Part shown: piece by piece, positions 24,594-33,549 of the stretch
Layout: every line of letters starts with the position of its first letter
Numbering within the stretch: the stretch's first letter is position 1
Origin: Pelagibius sp028280305
GTDB lineage: Bacteria; Pseudomonadota; Alphaproteobacteria; Kiloniellales; Kiloniellaceae
Assembly (NCBI RefSeq): GCF_965233615.1
Contig: NZ_OZ247495.1
Length of the DNA stretch: 64,000 nt
Strand: one strand, 5' to 3'
The notes under the pieces: generated by a model
Databases searched by the model: none
What the model saw: the letters and a program-made list of their open reading frames with translations, nothing else
Told to the model about the DNA's origin: nothing
Translations under genes and position numbers: made by a program

Positions 24594-25013
24594 ATGCCAA
24601 AGGTGAGCTCTACCACGGAACTTCCGGTTCCGGCCCAGGCGGTCTGGTCGGTGATCGGCAACTTCAACGGACTGCCGGACTGGCATCCGGCCGTGCAGAA
24701 AAGCGAAAGCAAGAAGGACGGCGGCACCACCCTGCGCACGCTTTCATTGATGGGCGGCGGCACGATCGAAGAGAAACTGGAACAGATCGACGAGAGAGAG
24801 CGGCTCTATACCTATTCCATCGTCTCCAGCCCGCTGCCGGTGGCCAACTACACCGCGACCCTGCGGGTGCGCGAATCAGACAGCGGTGGCTGCACTGTCG
24901 CCTGGTCCAGCGAGTTCGACGCCTCGGGCGCGACCGAGAATGTCGCGATCGAACAGATCAGCCAGATCTACGAGGCCGGTTTCGAAAATCTAAAACGCAT
25001 GTTCGGCGGCTGA
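24594..25013 (+). CDS. SRPBCC family protein (polyketide cyclase/START-like)
   Basis: A 139-residue protein with the helix-grip fold signature: STTELPVPAQAVWSVIGNFNGLPDWHPAVQKSE at the start, beta strands through TTLRTLSLMGGGTIEEKLEQID and YTYSIVSSPLPVANYTATLRV, and a long C-terminal helix ISQIYEAGFENLKRMF. Such proteins bind hydrophobic ligands in a central cavity; some are cyclases. ATG 24594 gives the family start; an in-frame ATG at 24564 would add ten residues. No partner gene points to the ligand. Confidence 0.82.
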   Translation: MPKVSSTTELPVPAQAVWSVIGNFNGLPDWHPAVQKSESKKDGGTTLRTLSLMGGGTIEEKLEQIDERERLYTYSIVSSPLPVANYTATLRVRESDSGGCTVAWSSEFDASGATENVAIEQISQIYEAGFENLKRMFGG

Positions 25014-25098
25014 ACCGCGCCGGATGGGGTGGGCCGGGCCGACGCGGACTGTGCCGCCGTCACCCCGCAGGAAACCGACCGCGAGAGGTTGAGAGATT

Positions 25099-25129
25099 CG
25101 GGGGGGGACCGTTCGCAACGGCCCCCCCG
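25099..25129. terminator. Bidirectional hairpin between convergent genes
   Basis: Seven G's and CCGTT pair with AACGG and seven C's around the loop CGC, with one bulged A. It lies between the convergent SRPBCC and YHS genes. The flanks are only weakly T-rich (GATTT on +), so termination strength is uncertain. Confidence 0.55.
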
Positions 25130-25151
25130 ATTTGCGATGAAGCCCTGTCGG

Positions 25152-25631
25152 TTACCCGCCGGCTTTGATTTGCGGCCAGTTGGTGTCGGCCTTGGCGATA
25201 CGGCCGGGAATGTCGCGTTCCCAGCGGCGCTGAACCGACTTGGAGTAATTCAGGTAGAGTTTGTCGTCGACGATCTTCCAGGCGTCCGGATCGATGGAAG
25301 CGGTATAGCCCTCGGAAACTGCCCAGGCGCAGTAGCCGCCGTATTGCGGCGCATAGCGCAGCGGATCGGCGGCAAAGGCATCACGATTGGCCGCGGAGGC
25401 GAAGCGCCAGACTGCCCCCTCGTATTCGGTGGTGAACTGGGCCTTTCCTTCAACCGGTTTGCCGTCGGTGAAGTAGGCCACCGGATCGTATCCCCGGATC
25501 GCCAGGCCGCGCTTGGTGAAGACCGGATCGATAGCCAATGCCGGGCGAGCGGCAATCAGGGCTGCGGCCGTCAGGCCCCCTGTCATAACCAGGCCGGCAA
25601 ACTGCCGGCGGGACAAAGCCTTTTGCATCAT
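25152..25631 (-). CDS. Tat-exported YHS domain protein
   Basis: A 159-residue protein. The twin-arginine signal SRRQFAGLVMTGGLTAAALIA with a cleavage site after ALA (about residue 33) predicts periplasmic export in folded form. The mature part is a YHS-type domain: IRGYDPVAYFTDGKPVEGKAQFTTEYEGAVWRFASAANRDAFAADPLRYAPQYGGYCAWAVSEG. YHS domains may bind metal, and Tat export fits a cofactor loaded before transport. Family members are often near copper genes; here none is seen. Confidence 0.88.
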   Translation of the reverse strand: MMQKALSRRQFAGLVMTGGLTAAALIAARPALAIDPVFTKRGLAIRGYDPVAYFTDGKPVEGKAQFTTEYEGAVWRFASAANRDAFAADPLRYAPQYGGYCAWAVSEGYTASIDPDAWKIVDDKLYLNYSKSVQRRWERDIPGRIAKADTNWPQIKAGG

Positions 25632-25795
25632 GGTCGTTCCCTTCTCAGGGCGCCGAAACTTGGCGCAGTTCCATTCTTCCCAAATCGGGTCTGGCTGAGA
25701 GAATGGTGGCGCCCTTCAGCCCGCACAATTCAACGCCCCCTCACTTTTCTGCGAGTCTTCCGGGAGGTCGTAGGCCGGGACCGGTGGCCGGCGGT

Positions 25796-26953
25796 CTACT
25801 GCATCACGATCTTGGGCGCCTGACGCGCGCCCCCGGCATCGATCTGCGTCGAAACCTTGTCCCAGACCCTCTGGGCAATCGCGCTGTAGGCCTTGGCGTG
25901 GGGCGCATCGGGATTGGACACGACGATCGGCCGGCCCTCGTCGGAGGTTTCGCGGATCTCGATGTCGAGCGGCACTTCCCCGAGGAACTCCATGCCCAGC
26001 TTATCCGCCTCCCGCTTGGCGCCGCCATGACTGAAGATATGGGATTCGTGGCCGCAGTTGGGGCAGACGAACATGCTCATGTTCTCGACGATGCCCAGCA
26101 CCGGCACATCCACCTTGCGGAACATGTTGAGCCCCTTGCGGGCATCCAGCAGGGCAATGTCCTGCGGTGTCGAGACGATCACCGCGCCGGTCAAAGGCAC
26201 CTGTTGGGCCATGGTCAACTGGGCGTCGCCGGTGCCCGGCGGCATGTCGACCACCAGGATATCCAGTTCGCCCCATTCGACGTCGCGCAGCATCTGCTGC
26301 AGGGCGCTCTGAACCATGGGGCCGCGCCAGATCATCGGGGTGTCTTCGGCCACCAGGAAACCCATGGACATGCATTTGATGCCGTAGTTTTCCATCGGGT
26401 TGAGGATTTTGCCGTCGGGCGAGGTCGGCCGCCCGCTGATGCCCAGCATGCGCGGCTGGGAGGGGCCGTAGATGTCGGCGTCCAGCACCCCGACCTTGAG
26501 GCCGAGCTGGGCCAGGCCCAGAGCCAGGTTGGTAGTGGTGGTCGATTTGCCGACGCCGCCCTTGCCGCTGGCCACCGCGACGATGGCCCGTACACCGGGC
26601 ACCATGGCCCGCTGGCCGCCGGCCTGTCCCTGCGCCTGACTGCCTTGCGCCTGATTAGGGGCCGGGGCCGCCCCGCCGCCGCCCTGTCCGGCGTTCTGGC
26701 CGGCCCGTTCGGCCGTCAGGACCGCGGTGACCGAGATCACCCCGTCAAGCGCGTGAACCGCCTGTTCCGCAGCTTTGCGCAGCGGTTCCATCGCCGCGCC
26801 CTCCTTGGGATCGACCTCGATGGCAAATCCGACATTGCCGTCTTTGACGATCAAACCGGAAATCATGCCTAGGGTTACGACGTCCTGTTGGCTTTTCGGC
26901 TCCACAATTCCCTTCAAGGCCGCGAAAATGCTTGCCTCGGTAACTCCACTCAT
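25796..26953 (-). CDS. apbC: Mrp/ApbC family iron-sulfur cluster carrier ATPase
   Basis: A 385-residue P-loop ATPase that binds and transfers 4Fe-4S clusters in the cytosol. Residues 1-80 are a MIP18/DUF59-like domain (GIVEPKSQQDVVTLGMI); then a Gly/Gln/Ala-rich linker (86-113); the deviant Walker A GKGGVGKST at 130-138; DADIYGPSQPRMLGI, VVDMPPGTGDAQLT; and the cluster-binding CPNC with Cys297 and Cys300. It is divergent from hflK with about 195 bases between. The linker is longer than in E. coli Mrp but typical of alphaproteobacteria. Confidence 0.94.
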   Translation of the reverse strand: MSGVTEASIFAALKGIVEPKSQQDVVTLGMISGLIVKDGNVGFAIEVDPKEGAAMEPLRKAAEQAVHALDGVISVTAVLTAERAGQNAGQGGGGAAPAPNQAQGSQAQGQAGGQRAMVPGVRAIVAVASGKGGVGKSTTTTNLALGLAQLGLKVGVLDADIYGPSQPRMLGISGRPTSPDGKILNPMENYGIKCMSMGFLVAEDTPMIWRGPMVQSALQQMLRDVEWGELDILVVDMPPGTGDAQLTMAQQVPLTGAVIVSTPQDIALLDARKGLNMFRKVDVPVLGIVENMSMFVCPNCGHESHIFSHGGAKREADKLGMEFLGEVPLDIEIRETSDEGRPIVVSNPDAPHAKAYSAIAQRVWDKVSTQIDAGGARQAPKIVMQ

Positions 26954-27148
26954 CCTTGAAAACTCCCCAATCCGGCCGATATTCAGGCAGGCGGTTCCTG
27001 CCAGACTCGTCTAGTACAATGGCCCAAGCGTGATATAAGTCCGGCGCGCGGCGATTGCAGCCTCGAATCCGTATGTTTCGGGTCAGTTTAGTCGTTTCGG
27101 CGGGATAGCCAATTCGGGCAATGAATTCAGGTAACGGGATGATGTGTT

Positions 27149-28294
27149 ATGCCTTGGGAAAATAAAGGTGGCGGCGGCGGCCCTTGGGGCAGCGGCGGCG
27201 GTGGTGGATCCGGCGGATCCGGTGGCGGCGGTCCCTGGGGCCGCGGCGGTGGCTCCGGCGGCGGACAGCGCCCGCCCGATATCGAGGACATCATCAAAAA
27301 GGGCCAGGACCGGGTTCGCAACCTCATCCCCGGCGGCGGCGGTCTTGGACTGTCCGCCTATCTGATGATCGGCCTTCTGCTGATCGTCATTTGGGGCCTG
27401 ACCGGCATTTACCGTGTCCAGACCAATGAGCAGGGCGTGGTGATGCGCTTCGGCCAATGGATCGCGACCACCGAGCCGGGCCTGAACTGGCATCTTCCCT
27501 GGCCCATTGAATCGGTTGAAACGCCCAGCGTGACCTCCGTGCAGCAGATCGACGTCGGCTTCAGCGCCGCTGGCAATACGCGCACCGCCACACGCCGTGA
27601 CACCGAAAAAGAAAGCCTGATGCTGACCGGCGATCAGAACATCATCGACATCGATTTCTCGGTACAGTGGAAGATCGCAGATGCCGGCCAGTATCTCTTC
27701 AACATCCGCGAGCCCGAGGCGACGGTGAAGATCGCCGCCGAGTCCGCGATGCGCGAGATCATCGGCCGTACCGACATTCAGCCGGCGCTGACCGAAGCGC
27801 GCGGCACCGTCGAGGCGGAGGCCCGCAGCCTTCTGCAGGCCACCCTCAACGAGTACGAGGCCGGGATCGAGATCACCGAACTGGTGCTGCAGGACGTGCA
27901 GCCGCCCGAAGCGGTCATCGATGCCTTCAACGATGTGTTGCGCGCCCAGCAGGACCGTGACCGTCTGCGCAACGAGGCCGACAGATACCGCAACGACATC
28001 CTGCCGCGTGCCCGCGGTGACGCGCAGCGCGTGGTTCAGGGCGCCGAAGCCTACAAGGAGCGGCTTGAGAACGAGGCCGAAGGTGAGGCCGAGCGTTTCC
28101 TCTCGGTTTTCCGCGCCTATCAGCAGAACCCGGACGTCACGCGCCGGCGGATGTATCTGGAAACCCTTCAGGGCGTGTTGAGCGACACCGACAAGGTGAT
28201 CATGGACAGCGGGTCCCAGGGCTCCGGCGCCATTCCCTACCTGCCCCTGAATGAACTGCGTGGCCGTGTCGGTGTGACCGGCAGCGGCAGCTGA
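27149..28294 (+). CDS. hflK: HflK, SPFH/prohibitin-family subunit of the FtsH regulator complex
   Basis: A 381-residue inner-membrane protein. Residues 1-45 are a Gly-rich cytoplasmic tail typical of HflK; one helix (about 70-90) is followed by the periplasmic SPFH domain (YRVQTNEQGVVMRFGQW...EPGLNWHLPWPIESVETPSV) and a coiled coil (RNEADRYRNDILPRARGDAQRVVQGAEAYKER). HflK and HflC form a large cage around the FtsH protease and modulate its activity. hflC starts 11 bases downstream, so the two are one operon, and DUF2065 and degP genes follow as in many alphaproteobacteria. Confidence 0.95.
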   Translation: MPWENKGGGGGPWGSGGGGGSGGSGGGGPWGRGGGSGGGQRPPDIEDIIKKGQDRVRNLIPGGGGLGLSAYLMIGLLLIVIWGLTGIYRVQTNEQGVVMRFGQWIATTEPGLNWHLPWPIESVETPSVTSVQQIDVGFSAAGNTRTATRRDTEKESLMLTGDQNIIDIDFSVQWKIADAGQYLFNIREPEATVKIAAESAMREIIGRTDIQPALTEARGTVEAEARSLLQATLNEYEAGIEITELVLQDVQPPEAVIDAFNDVLRAQQDRDRLRNEADRYRNDILPRARGDAQRVVQGAEAYKERLENEAEGEAERFLSVFRAYQQNPDVTRRRMYLETLQGVLSDTDKVIMDSGSQGSGAIPYLPLNELRGRVGVTGSGS

Positions 28295-28305
28295 GGAGAG
28301 CGATC

Positions 28306-29187
28306 ATGGGAAATTTCGTGAAACCGGCCATTATCGTCGCCATCTTTGTGCTCGGCCTTGTCGCCTATGGCTCTCTGTTCACCGTCGACGAACGCCAGCA
28401 GGCGATCGTCATGCAGTTCGGTGAGCCCAAGCGGGTGATTTCCGAACCGGGTCTTTCGTGGAAAGTGCCTCTGCTTCAGAACGTGCAGTATTATGAGAAG
28501 CGGGTTCTGAATCTCGATCCGCCGGAAGAGAACATCCTGCTGTCGGATCAGAAGCGCCTGATCGTGGATGTCTTCGCGCGCTATAAGATCGACGATCCGC
28601 TGCTGTTCTTTCAGACCGTGCGGACTGAGAGTGTGGCCCGTCAACGTCTTGGCGGCATCATCAATGGCCGCCTGCGCCAAGTCCTGGGTAACGAGACCCT
28701 GACGGCGGTTCTCTCCGACGAGCGTGTTCGCATCCTGGCCAGCATTCGTGAGAATGTGGACCGGGAGACGCGGCGTTTCGGTATCGCGCTGGTGGACGTG
28801 CGTATCCGCCGGGCCGATCTGCCGGACGAGACTCGTGAGTCAGTCTACGACCGCATGCGCTCTGAGCGCGAACGCGAAGCGGCCGAGTTCCGTGCCCAGG
28901 GCTTCGAGCAGTCCGAGCGCATCAAGTCGGCGGCGGATCGTGAGGCCACGGTCATCGCCGCCGAGGCCAAGCGGGAATCGGAAATCCTGCGCGGTCAGGG
29001 TGAGGGCCTGCGGACCGAAATCCTGAACAATGCCTACGGCCAGGATCCGGAGTTCTTCAATTTCTACCGCTCCATGCAGGCCTACAGCGAAGCGCTGGAC
29101 AGCCAGAGCACCTTCATGGTGCTGTCGCCGGACAGCGAATTCTTCAGCTTCTTCGACCAGACCGAGCGGGCTGCCGGTCAGCAATGA
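28306..29187 (+). CDS. hflC: HflC, partner of HflK
   Basis: A 293-residue inner-membrane SPFH protein: helix at residues 5-25, then LFTVDERQQAIVMQFGEPKRVISEPGLSWKVPLLQNV and a C-terminal coiled coil rich in Ala/Glu/Arg (RSEREREAAEFRAQGFEQSERIKSAADREATVIAAEAKRES). It assembles in alternation with HflK around FtsH. GAGGAGAG precedes ATG 28306. A stable hairpin after the gene probably ends or attenuates the hflKC transcript. Confidence 0.96.
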   Translation: MGNFVKPAIIVAIFVLGLVAYGSLFTVDERQQAIVMQFGEPKRVISEPGLSWKVPLLQNVQYYEKRVLNLDPPEENILLSDQKRLIVDVFARYKIDDPLLFFQTVRTESVARQRLGGIINGRLRQVLGNETLTAVLSDERVRILASIRENVDRETRRFGIALVDVRIRRADLPDETRESVYDRMRSEREREAAEFRAQGFEQSERIKSAADREATVIAAEAKRESEILRGQGEGLRTEILNNAYGQDPEFFNFYRSMQAYSEALDSQSTFMVLSPDSEFFSFFDQTERAAGQQ

Positions 29188-29239
29188 CCGCGCCGGCCCG
29201 GTGCCTTCGGCGCCGTGAAAAGAACTGTAAACTGGTGAC

Positions 29240-29271
29240 GGGGCCGGCCCTTCGGGTCGGCCCCTTCCTTG
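29240..29271 (+). terminator. Terminator after hflC
   Basis: GGGGCCGGCC(C) pairs with GGTCGGCCCC (one G-U) around a TTCG-type loop and is followed by TTCCTT. The T tract is interrupted, so some read-through into the DUF2065 and degP genes is likely. Confidence 0.7.
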
Positions 29272-29341
29272 TCGGCGCCTCTTTCGAAGGCCCTGGGGTC
29301 TTGGTCTTGGGCGGATGTCTCGTCTTGAATCCGGGTAGGAT

Positions 29342-29527
29342 ATGACCGATTTCCTGACCGCTCTGGCGCTTGTTCTTGTAATCGAAGGGCTGTTTCTGGC
29401 GGTTTTCCCGCATCGATTGCGCCAGATACTGCAGATGCTGGAAGAAATGACGCCGGAGCGCCTTCGCTTCGGCGGCCTCTGCGCCGCCGCCCTCGGGGTC
29501 TTCGGGGTATGGTTGCTGCGCGGCTGA
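29342..29527 (+). CDS. DUF2065 family small membrane protein
   Basis: A 61-residue protein with two hydrophobic segments (LTALALVLVIEGLFLAVFP and LCAAALGVFGVWLL) separated by a short basic/acidic loop (HRLRQILQMLEEMTPERLRFGG). This matches the DUF2065/YjeT family, which is regularly encoded between hflC and downstream genes in proteobacteria; the role is unknown but the context suggests the HflKC-FtsH membrane quality-control system. Confidence 0.88.
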   Translation: MTDFLTALALVLVIEGLFLAVFPHRLRQILQMLEEMTPERLRFGGLCAAALGVFGVWLLRG

Positions 29528-29784
29528 AACCCAACAAACCTCTGGGTTTGAGTGAGGGCGTCATAAATTCGCCCACTTCGTATCCCAGGCTTCAGATGCT
29601 ACACTTTTTTTTGAGAGGACCTACAAACCGGCTGCGAAAAGGTCCAAGTTGGCATTCTAGAGGGAACAAGCGAAGCCAGAAGGGGCGGTCGGAGGCGCCG
29701 AAGAGCGGTGTCTGCCCAGCGGTGGCTTCAGCCAGGGAACCCTTGCCGGCGCCTGCTTTTGCTTGAAAGAGGGGCCGGCCATTT

Positions 29785-31320
29785 ATGGAGCAGCGCTCCA
29801 AGCGAGGGAGAAAATCTAAAGTGACGCGAATTTCCACAACGCGACGGCGCAAGGCGATTGCTCTTGCGGCAGAACAGTCGGCCGGGACGCGGCGCTGGCT
29901 GGTGGGGGCTGCGCTCCTGCTCTGCGCCTTCATTATGCTGGCTTGGTCGTCTGCCGTGCAGGCGCGCTCGGCGCCGGACTCCTTCGCTGACATGGTCGAA
30001 CGGCTGCTGCCGGCGGTGGTCAACATCCAGACCCGGCAGACCATCGAAGGCGGTCAGGCCGAACAGTTCGAGGAGTTCTTCAAGGAGTTCTTCGAGCGCC
30101 GCGGCGAGGGCGGCGAACCGCCGCCGCAGCAGCAGCGTCGCGGCTCTTCCCTCGGCTCCGGCTTCGTTATCGACCCCAGCGGCTTTATCGTCACCAACCA
30201 TCACGTCATCGCCGATGCCGATGAAGTGGAGGTTGTGCTATCCGACGGCACGAAGCTGGATGCGACCGTGGTCGGCAGCGACAAGGACACCGACCTCGCC
30301 CTCCTGAAAGTGGAAACCGATGCGCCTCTGCCCTCCACCGAGTGGGGCGACTCGAGCGAAACCCGCATCGGCGACTGGGTGGTCGCTATCGGCAACCCCT
30401 TCGGCCTCGGCGGTACGGTGACGGCCGGAATCGTCTCGGCCCGCCAGCGCGACATCAATGCCGGACGCTACGACAACTTCCTCCAGACCGACGCTGCCAT
30501 CAACAAAGGCAACTCGGGCGGGCCGATGTTCAATCTCGAAGGACAGGTCATCGGCGTGAACACGGCGATCTTCTCGCCCTCGGGCGGCTCGGTGGGCATC
30601 GGCTTCGCCACGCCTTCCTCGATGGCCAAGAACATCATCGCGCAGCTGCGTGATTCCGGTGAAGTGCGGCGCGGCTGGCTGGGTGTGCGCATCCAGAACG
30701 TGACCGACGAGCTGGCCGAAGGCCTGCGGCTCGAGCGTCCCCGCGGCGCCCTGGTGGCGGCGGTGACCGAGGGTGGCCCGGCGGAAGAAGCCGGCATCAA
30801 GCAGGGCGACGTGATTCTGGAATTCAATGGCCGTGAGGTGTCGGAGATGCGCCGCCTGCCGGCCATGGTTGCCGAAACCGCGGTGAACTCCACGGTGGAC
30901 GTGACGATCTGGCGCCGCTCGAAGGAGGAGAAGGTCCGGGTGACGATCGGCGAGTTGGAGGCCGATCAAGTGGCCACCGCGCCGGCCGATCAGAAGCCGG
31001 AAGCGCTCTCCCCCAGCGAGATGGAGTCCCTCGGCCTGGCGCTCGGCAAGATCACGCCGGAACTGCGGGCCCGCTTTGAACTGGACGAGGGCACCAAGGG
31101 CGTTGTCATCACCGAGGTCGAAGAAGGCGGCTCCGGCGCCGAGAAGGGACTGCGTCCCGGCGACGTCATCGTCGAGGTCGATCAGGAGGAGGTGCTGCAG
31201 CCCTCCGACGTCGTCGAGAAGGTGGAGAAGGCCAAATCCGAGGGCTACCGCGTGGTGACCCTCCTGGTCTTCCGCCAGGGCGACTTCCAGTGGGTCGCGG
31301 TGCGGATCGACCAGAGCTAG
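29785..31320 (+). CDS. degP: DegP/HtrA-family periplasmic serine protease
   Basis: A 511-residue protease-chaperone. A basic N-terminus precedes a signal/anchor helix (about residues 37-58). The trypsin-like domain has His140 (TNHHVI), Asp170 (KDTDLAL) and Ser244 (GNSGGP); two PDZ domains follow (about 290-385 with RGWLGVRIQ, and 410-505 with GVVITEVEEGGSGAEKGLRPGDVI). It degrades or refolds damaged envelope proteins. The start is ambiguous: ATG 29785 gives an unusually long Arg/Lys-rich leader, whereas GTG 29821 has GAGGGAG at ideal distance. The upstream 256 bases hold no other gene. Context with hflKC supports an envelope quality-control cluster. Confidence 0.94.
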   Translation: MEQRSKRGRKSKVTRISTTRRRKAIALAAEQSAGTRRWLVGAALLLCAFIMLAWSSAVQARSAPDSFADMVERLLPAVVNIQTRQTIEGGQAEQFEEFFKEFFERRGEGGEPPPQQQRRGSSLGSGFVIDPSGFIVTNHHVIADADEVEVVLSDGTKLDATVVGSDKDTDLALLKVETDAPLPSTEWGDSSETRIGDWVVAIGNPFGLGGTVTAGIVSARQRDINAGRYDNFLQTDAAINKGNSGGPMFNLEGQVIGVNTAIFSPSGGSVGIGFATPSSMAKNIIAQLRDSGEVRRGWLGVRIQNVTDELAEGLRLERPRGALVAAVTEGGPAEEAGIKQGDVILEFNGREVSEMRRLPAMVAETAVNSTVDVTIWRRSKEEKVRVTIGELEADQVATAPADQKPEALSPSEMESLGLALGKITPELRARFELDEGTKGVVITEVEEGGSGAEKGLRPGDVIVEVDQEEVLQPSDVVEKVEKAKSEGYRVVTLLVFRQGDFQWVAVRIDQS

Positions 31321-31379
31321 TAAAGAGTCTGTCTAAGAATGCGGCGGCGTGCTTCGGTGCGCCGCCGCTTTCATTTCCG

Positions 31380-32300
31380 CTAGCTGGCTTCGGCGGTAGC
31401 GTCGTCCTCGCGGAACTCGCTGCGCCGGAAACCCTGCATGTAGAGCAGAGCGGTAAGGTCGCCGTGATCGATGCGGAACTGCGCGGCGGCCCGCACCTTG
31501 GGCTTGCCGTGATAGGCGACTCCAAGGCCGGCGGCGCCGATCATCGCCAGGTCGTTGGCCCCGTCGCCGACCGCGCAGCTGTCCTGCAGGGTCAGCCCCA
31601 GGCTTTTGGTCAGTTCTTCAAGCGCCACCAGCTTTGCGGCGCGGCCGAGGATGGGATCCAGTACCCGCCCGGTGAGATGTCCGTTTTCGATCTCCAGCCG
31701 GTTGGCGCGGTCCTCGCTGAAGCCGCAGGCCGCGCGGACCTTTTCCGTGAAGAAGGTGAAACCGCCGGAGACGAGGGCACAGTAGGCGCCGGCCGCATGC
31801 ATGGTCGCCACCAGGGTCTTTGCACCGGGATTCAGGGTCATGGCCGCCGCTGCGGATTCCAGGGTTTCCCTCTTCATCCCCGTCAGCAGGCCGACGCGCT
31901 CGCGCAAGGCGGCCTCGAAGTCCAGCTCCCCCGCCATGGCCAGCGCAGTGATCTCCTCCACCTCCGGCCCGATCCCGGCGACACCGGCCAGTTCGTCCAG
32001 CATCTCCTCGGCGATGATGGTCGATTCCATGTCGGCGATCAGCAGGCGCTTGCGGCGTCCGCTGCTCGGCTGGATCACGAGGTCCAGCGGCGCCGGCCCC
32101 AGGGCTTCGCGCACCAGGGCCTGGGTGATGGTCGGCTCGCTGCCGTCGAAGGGAATGTCGCAGGCGATGCCCTCCGCCAGCCAGTCGGCTTCGCCGGGCG
32201 TGCTGCGGCTTGCTGCGACGGCGCCGCGCGCGGCCTCCACCAAGGCGGCGTTCAACGGCCTTGAGCGCGGGTCCCCGATCACGGTAAGCACATATTCCAT
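31380..32300 (-). CDS. serB: Phosphoserine phosphatase
   Basis: A 306-residue HAD-superfamily enzyme, last step of serine synthesis. Residues 1-80 are the N-terminal regulatory-like extension of SerB. Nucleophile Asp90 lies in IADMEST (a D-x-E variant of the usual D-x-D, also found in alphaproteobacterial SerB), VSGGFTFF is motif II, and VGDGANDLAMIGAAGLGVAYHGKP is motif IV with Mg2+ ligands. ATG 32300 gives the family start; an upstream ATG (32366) overlaps the divergent miaA start. The two genes share a 65-base promoter region. Confidence 0.94.
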   Translation of the reverse strand: MEYVLTVIGDPRSRPLNAALVEAARGAVAASRSTPGEADWLAEGIACDIPFDGSEPTITQALVREALGPAPLDLVIQPSSGRRKRLLIADMESTIIAEEMLDELAGVAGIGPEVEEITALAMAGELDFEAALRERVGLLTGMKRETLESAAAAMTLNPGAKTLVATMHAAGAYCALVSGGFTFFTEKVRAACGFSEDRANRLEIENGHLTGRVLDPILGRAAKLVALEELTKSLGLTLQDSCAVGDGANDLAMIGAAGLGVAYHGKPKVRAAAQFRIDHGDLTALLYMQGFRRSEFREDDATAEAS

Positions 32301-32365
32301 CGGCGGCTTATACAGAGGCCGCCCTCTATCCCGCAAGGCGCGCTGACGGGTTACGACTGCCACCA

Positions 32366-33349
32366 ATGACGCATCGCAATGAAGAGTTTTCGGAGAAACA
32401 ACCTCCGGACGTGGTGATGATCGCCGGACCGACAGCCTCCGGGAAGTCGGGGCTTGCGGCCGCGTTGGCCCAGGCCCTCGACGGTGTCGTGATCAACGCC
32501 GATTCGATGCAAGTCTATCGCGAACTCAGCGTTCTCACCGCCCGGCCCTCACCGGCAGAGGTGGAGAAGGTGCCGCATCGCCTCTACGGCACTCTGAGCG
32601 GCGCCGAATCCTGTTCTGCCGGGGCCTGGCGGGACTTGGCCATGAAGGAGGTGGCGGCGGCGCTGGATGCCGGAAAACTGCCGATCCTGGTCGGCGGCAC
32701 CGGCCTCTACCTGCAGGGGTTCGAGCAGGGCCTGAACGCGGTGCCGGCGATTCCCGAAAATATTCGCCGGGCAACCCGCGCCGAACTGGCGGAAGGCGGT
32801 GCCGCTGCCCTGCATGGGAAGCTGGCGGAAAGGGATCCGGTCATGGCCGCCCGGCTTTCACCGAACGATGGCCAGCGCCTGGCCCGCGCCTGGGAGGTGC
32901 TGGCGGCCACCGGGCGCTCGCTGGCCGCGTGGCAGGCCGAGGAGCCGGAACCGGCGCCCTTTCATTTCATCAAGCTCTGCCTGCTGCCGCCGCGCGAGGC
33001 GCTTTATGCCGACTGCGACGCGCGTCTGGCGGCGATGCTGGATCAGGGCGCCCTGGCCGAGGTGGAAAGTCTTATGGCCCTCGATCTGGATCCCGGCCTG
33101 CCGGTGATGAAGGCCCTGGGGGTGCCGGAACTGGCTGCCCATCTGGCCGGTGCGGAAAGTCTGGAGTCGGCCCTGGCCCGGGCGCAGCAGGCCACGCGGC
33201 GCTACGCCAAACGCCAGATGACCTGGCTGCGCCATCAATTCTTGAGTAATGATACGAAAATTATGGTTATAGAGGCGCAATATTCCGAAAGCTTATTGCC
33301 CGAAATATTAGCGAAAATTCGTCAAATCCTGTTGACCAAGCCCTGTTAA
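32366..33349 (+). CDS. miaA: tRNA dimethylallyltransferase
   Basis: A 327-residue enzyme that adds dimethylallyl to A37 of tRNAs reading U-starting codons. The P-loop GPTASGKS is at 21-28, then INADSMQVYRELSVLTARPS, HRLYGTLSG, VGGTGLYLQGF, and the late TRRYAKRQMTWLRHQ signature. Length is normal. The last ~35 codons (from about 33240) are AT-rich compared with the rest, which is unusual here and may mark recent change at the 3' end. No ribosome site precedes ATG 32366, so translation may be weak or leaderless. Confidence 0.95.
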   Translation: MTHRNEEFSEKQPPDVVMIAGPTASGKSGLAAALAQALDGVVINADSMQVYRELSVLTARPSPAEVEKVPHRLYGTLSGAESCSAGAWRDLAMKEVAAALDAGKLPILVGGTGLYLQGFEQGLNAVPAIPENIRRATRAELAEGGAAALHGKLAERDPVMAARLSPNDGQRLARAWEVLAATGRSLAAWQAEEPEPAPFHFIKLCLLPPREALYADCDARLAAMLDQGALAEVESLMALDLDPGLPVMKALGVPELAAHLAGAESLESALARAQQATRRYAKRQMTWLRHQFLSNDTKIMVIEAQYSESLLPEILAKIRQILLTKPC

Positions 33350-33370
33350 GGGGATAGGGTCGCGCTCCTT

Positions 33371-33470
33371 CGGCCCCGAAAACGGGCCGAACAGCGGCCT
33401 TTAGCCGCATACCGCAGGGGCATTTCTGCTGCGGAGAAGGATTTCTTGGCCGGTTCAGCCGGCCTATTTT
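33371..33470 (+). promoter_or_regulatory. Hairpin-rich leader with terminator before ilvB (possible attenuator)
   Basis: Four consecutive hairpins: CGGCCC/GGGCCG (33371-33389), GCGGC/GCCGC (33394-33408), CCGCAG/CTGCGG (33412-33434) and GGCCGG/CCGGCC with loop TTCAG followed by TATTTT (33448-33470). The last has the form of an intrinsic terminator about 70 bases before ilvB. It could end the miaA transcript, attenuate ilvB, or both. Confidence 0.55.
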
Positions 33471-33477
33471 GTGACTG

Positions 33478-33549
33478 ATGACGATTGGTGTGGCCTCCCC
33501 AGGGGTCTTAATCTGCGGGGGCCGAAGGGAGAACTGTGATGGCCGGTAG
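33478..33549 (+). other. Possible 23-codon leader peptide overlapping the ilvB start
   Basis: An ATG-started frame reading MTIGVASPGVLICGGR... contains Ile, Val, Val, Leu, Ile within twelve codons and ends at TAG 33549, out of frame and 11 bases inside ilvB. A role in translational coupling or branched-chain amino acid sensing is conceivable. It lies after, not before, the terminator-like hairpin, which weakens a classic attenuation model. Confidence 0.25.

Noticed and set aside
29762..29786. CTTGAAA ... CCATTTAT as a heat-shock (RpoH) promoter for degP
   Set aside because: The spacing is about four bases too short for the known consensus and the -10 would overlap the ATG at 29785. It would only make sense if translation starts at GTG 29821.
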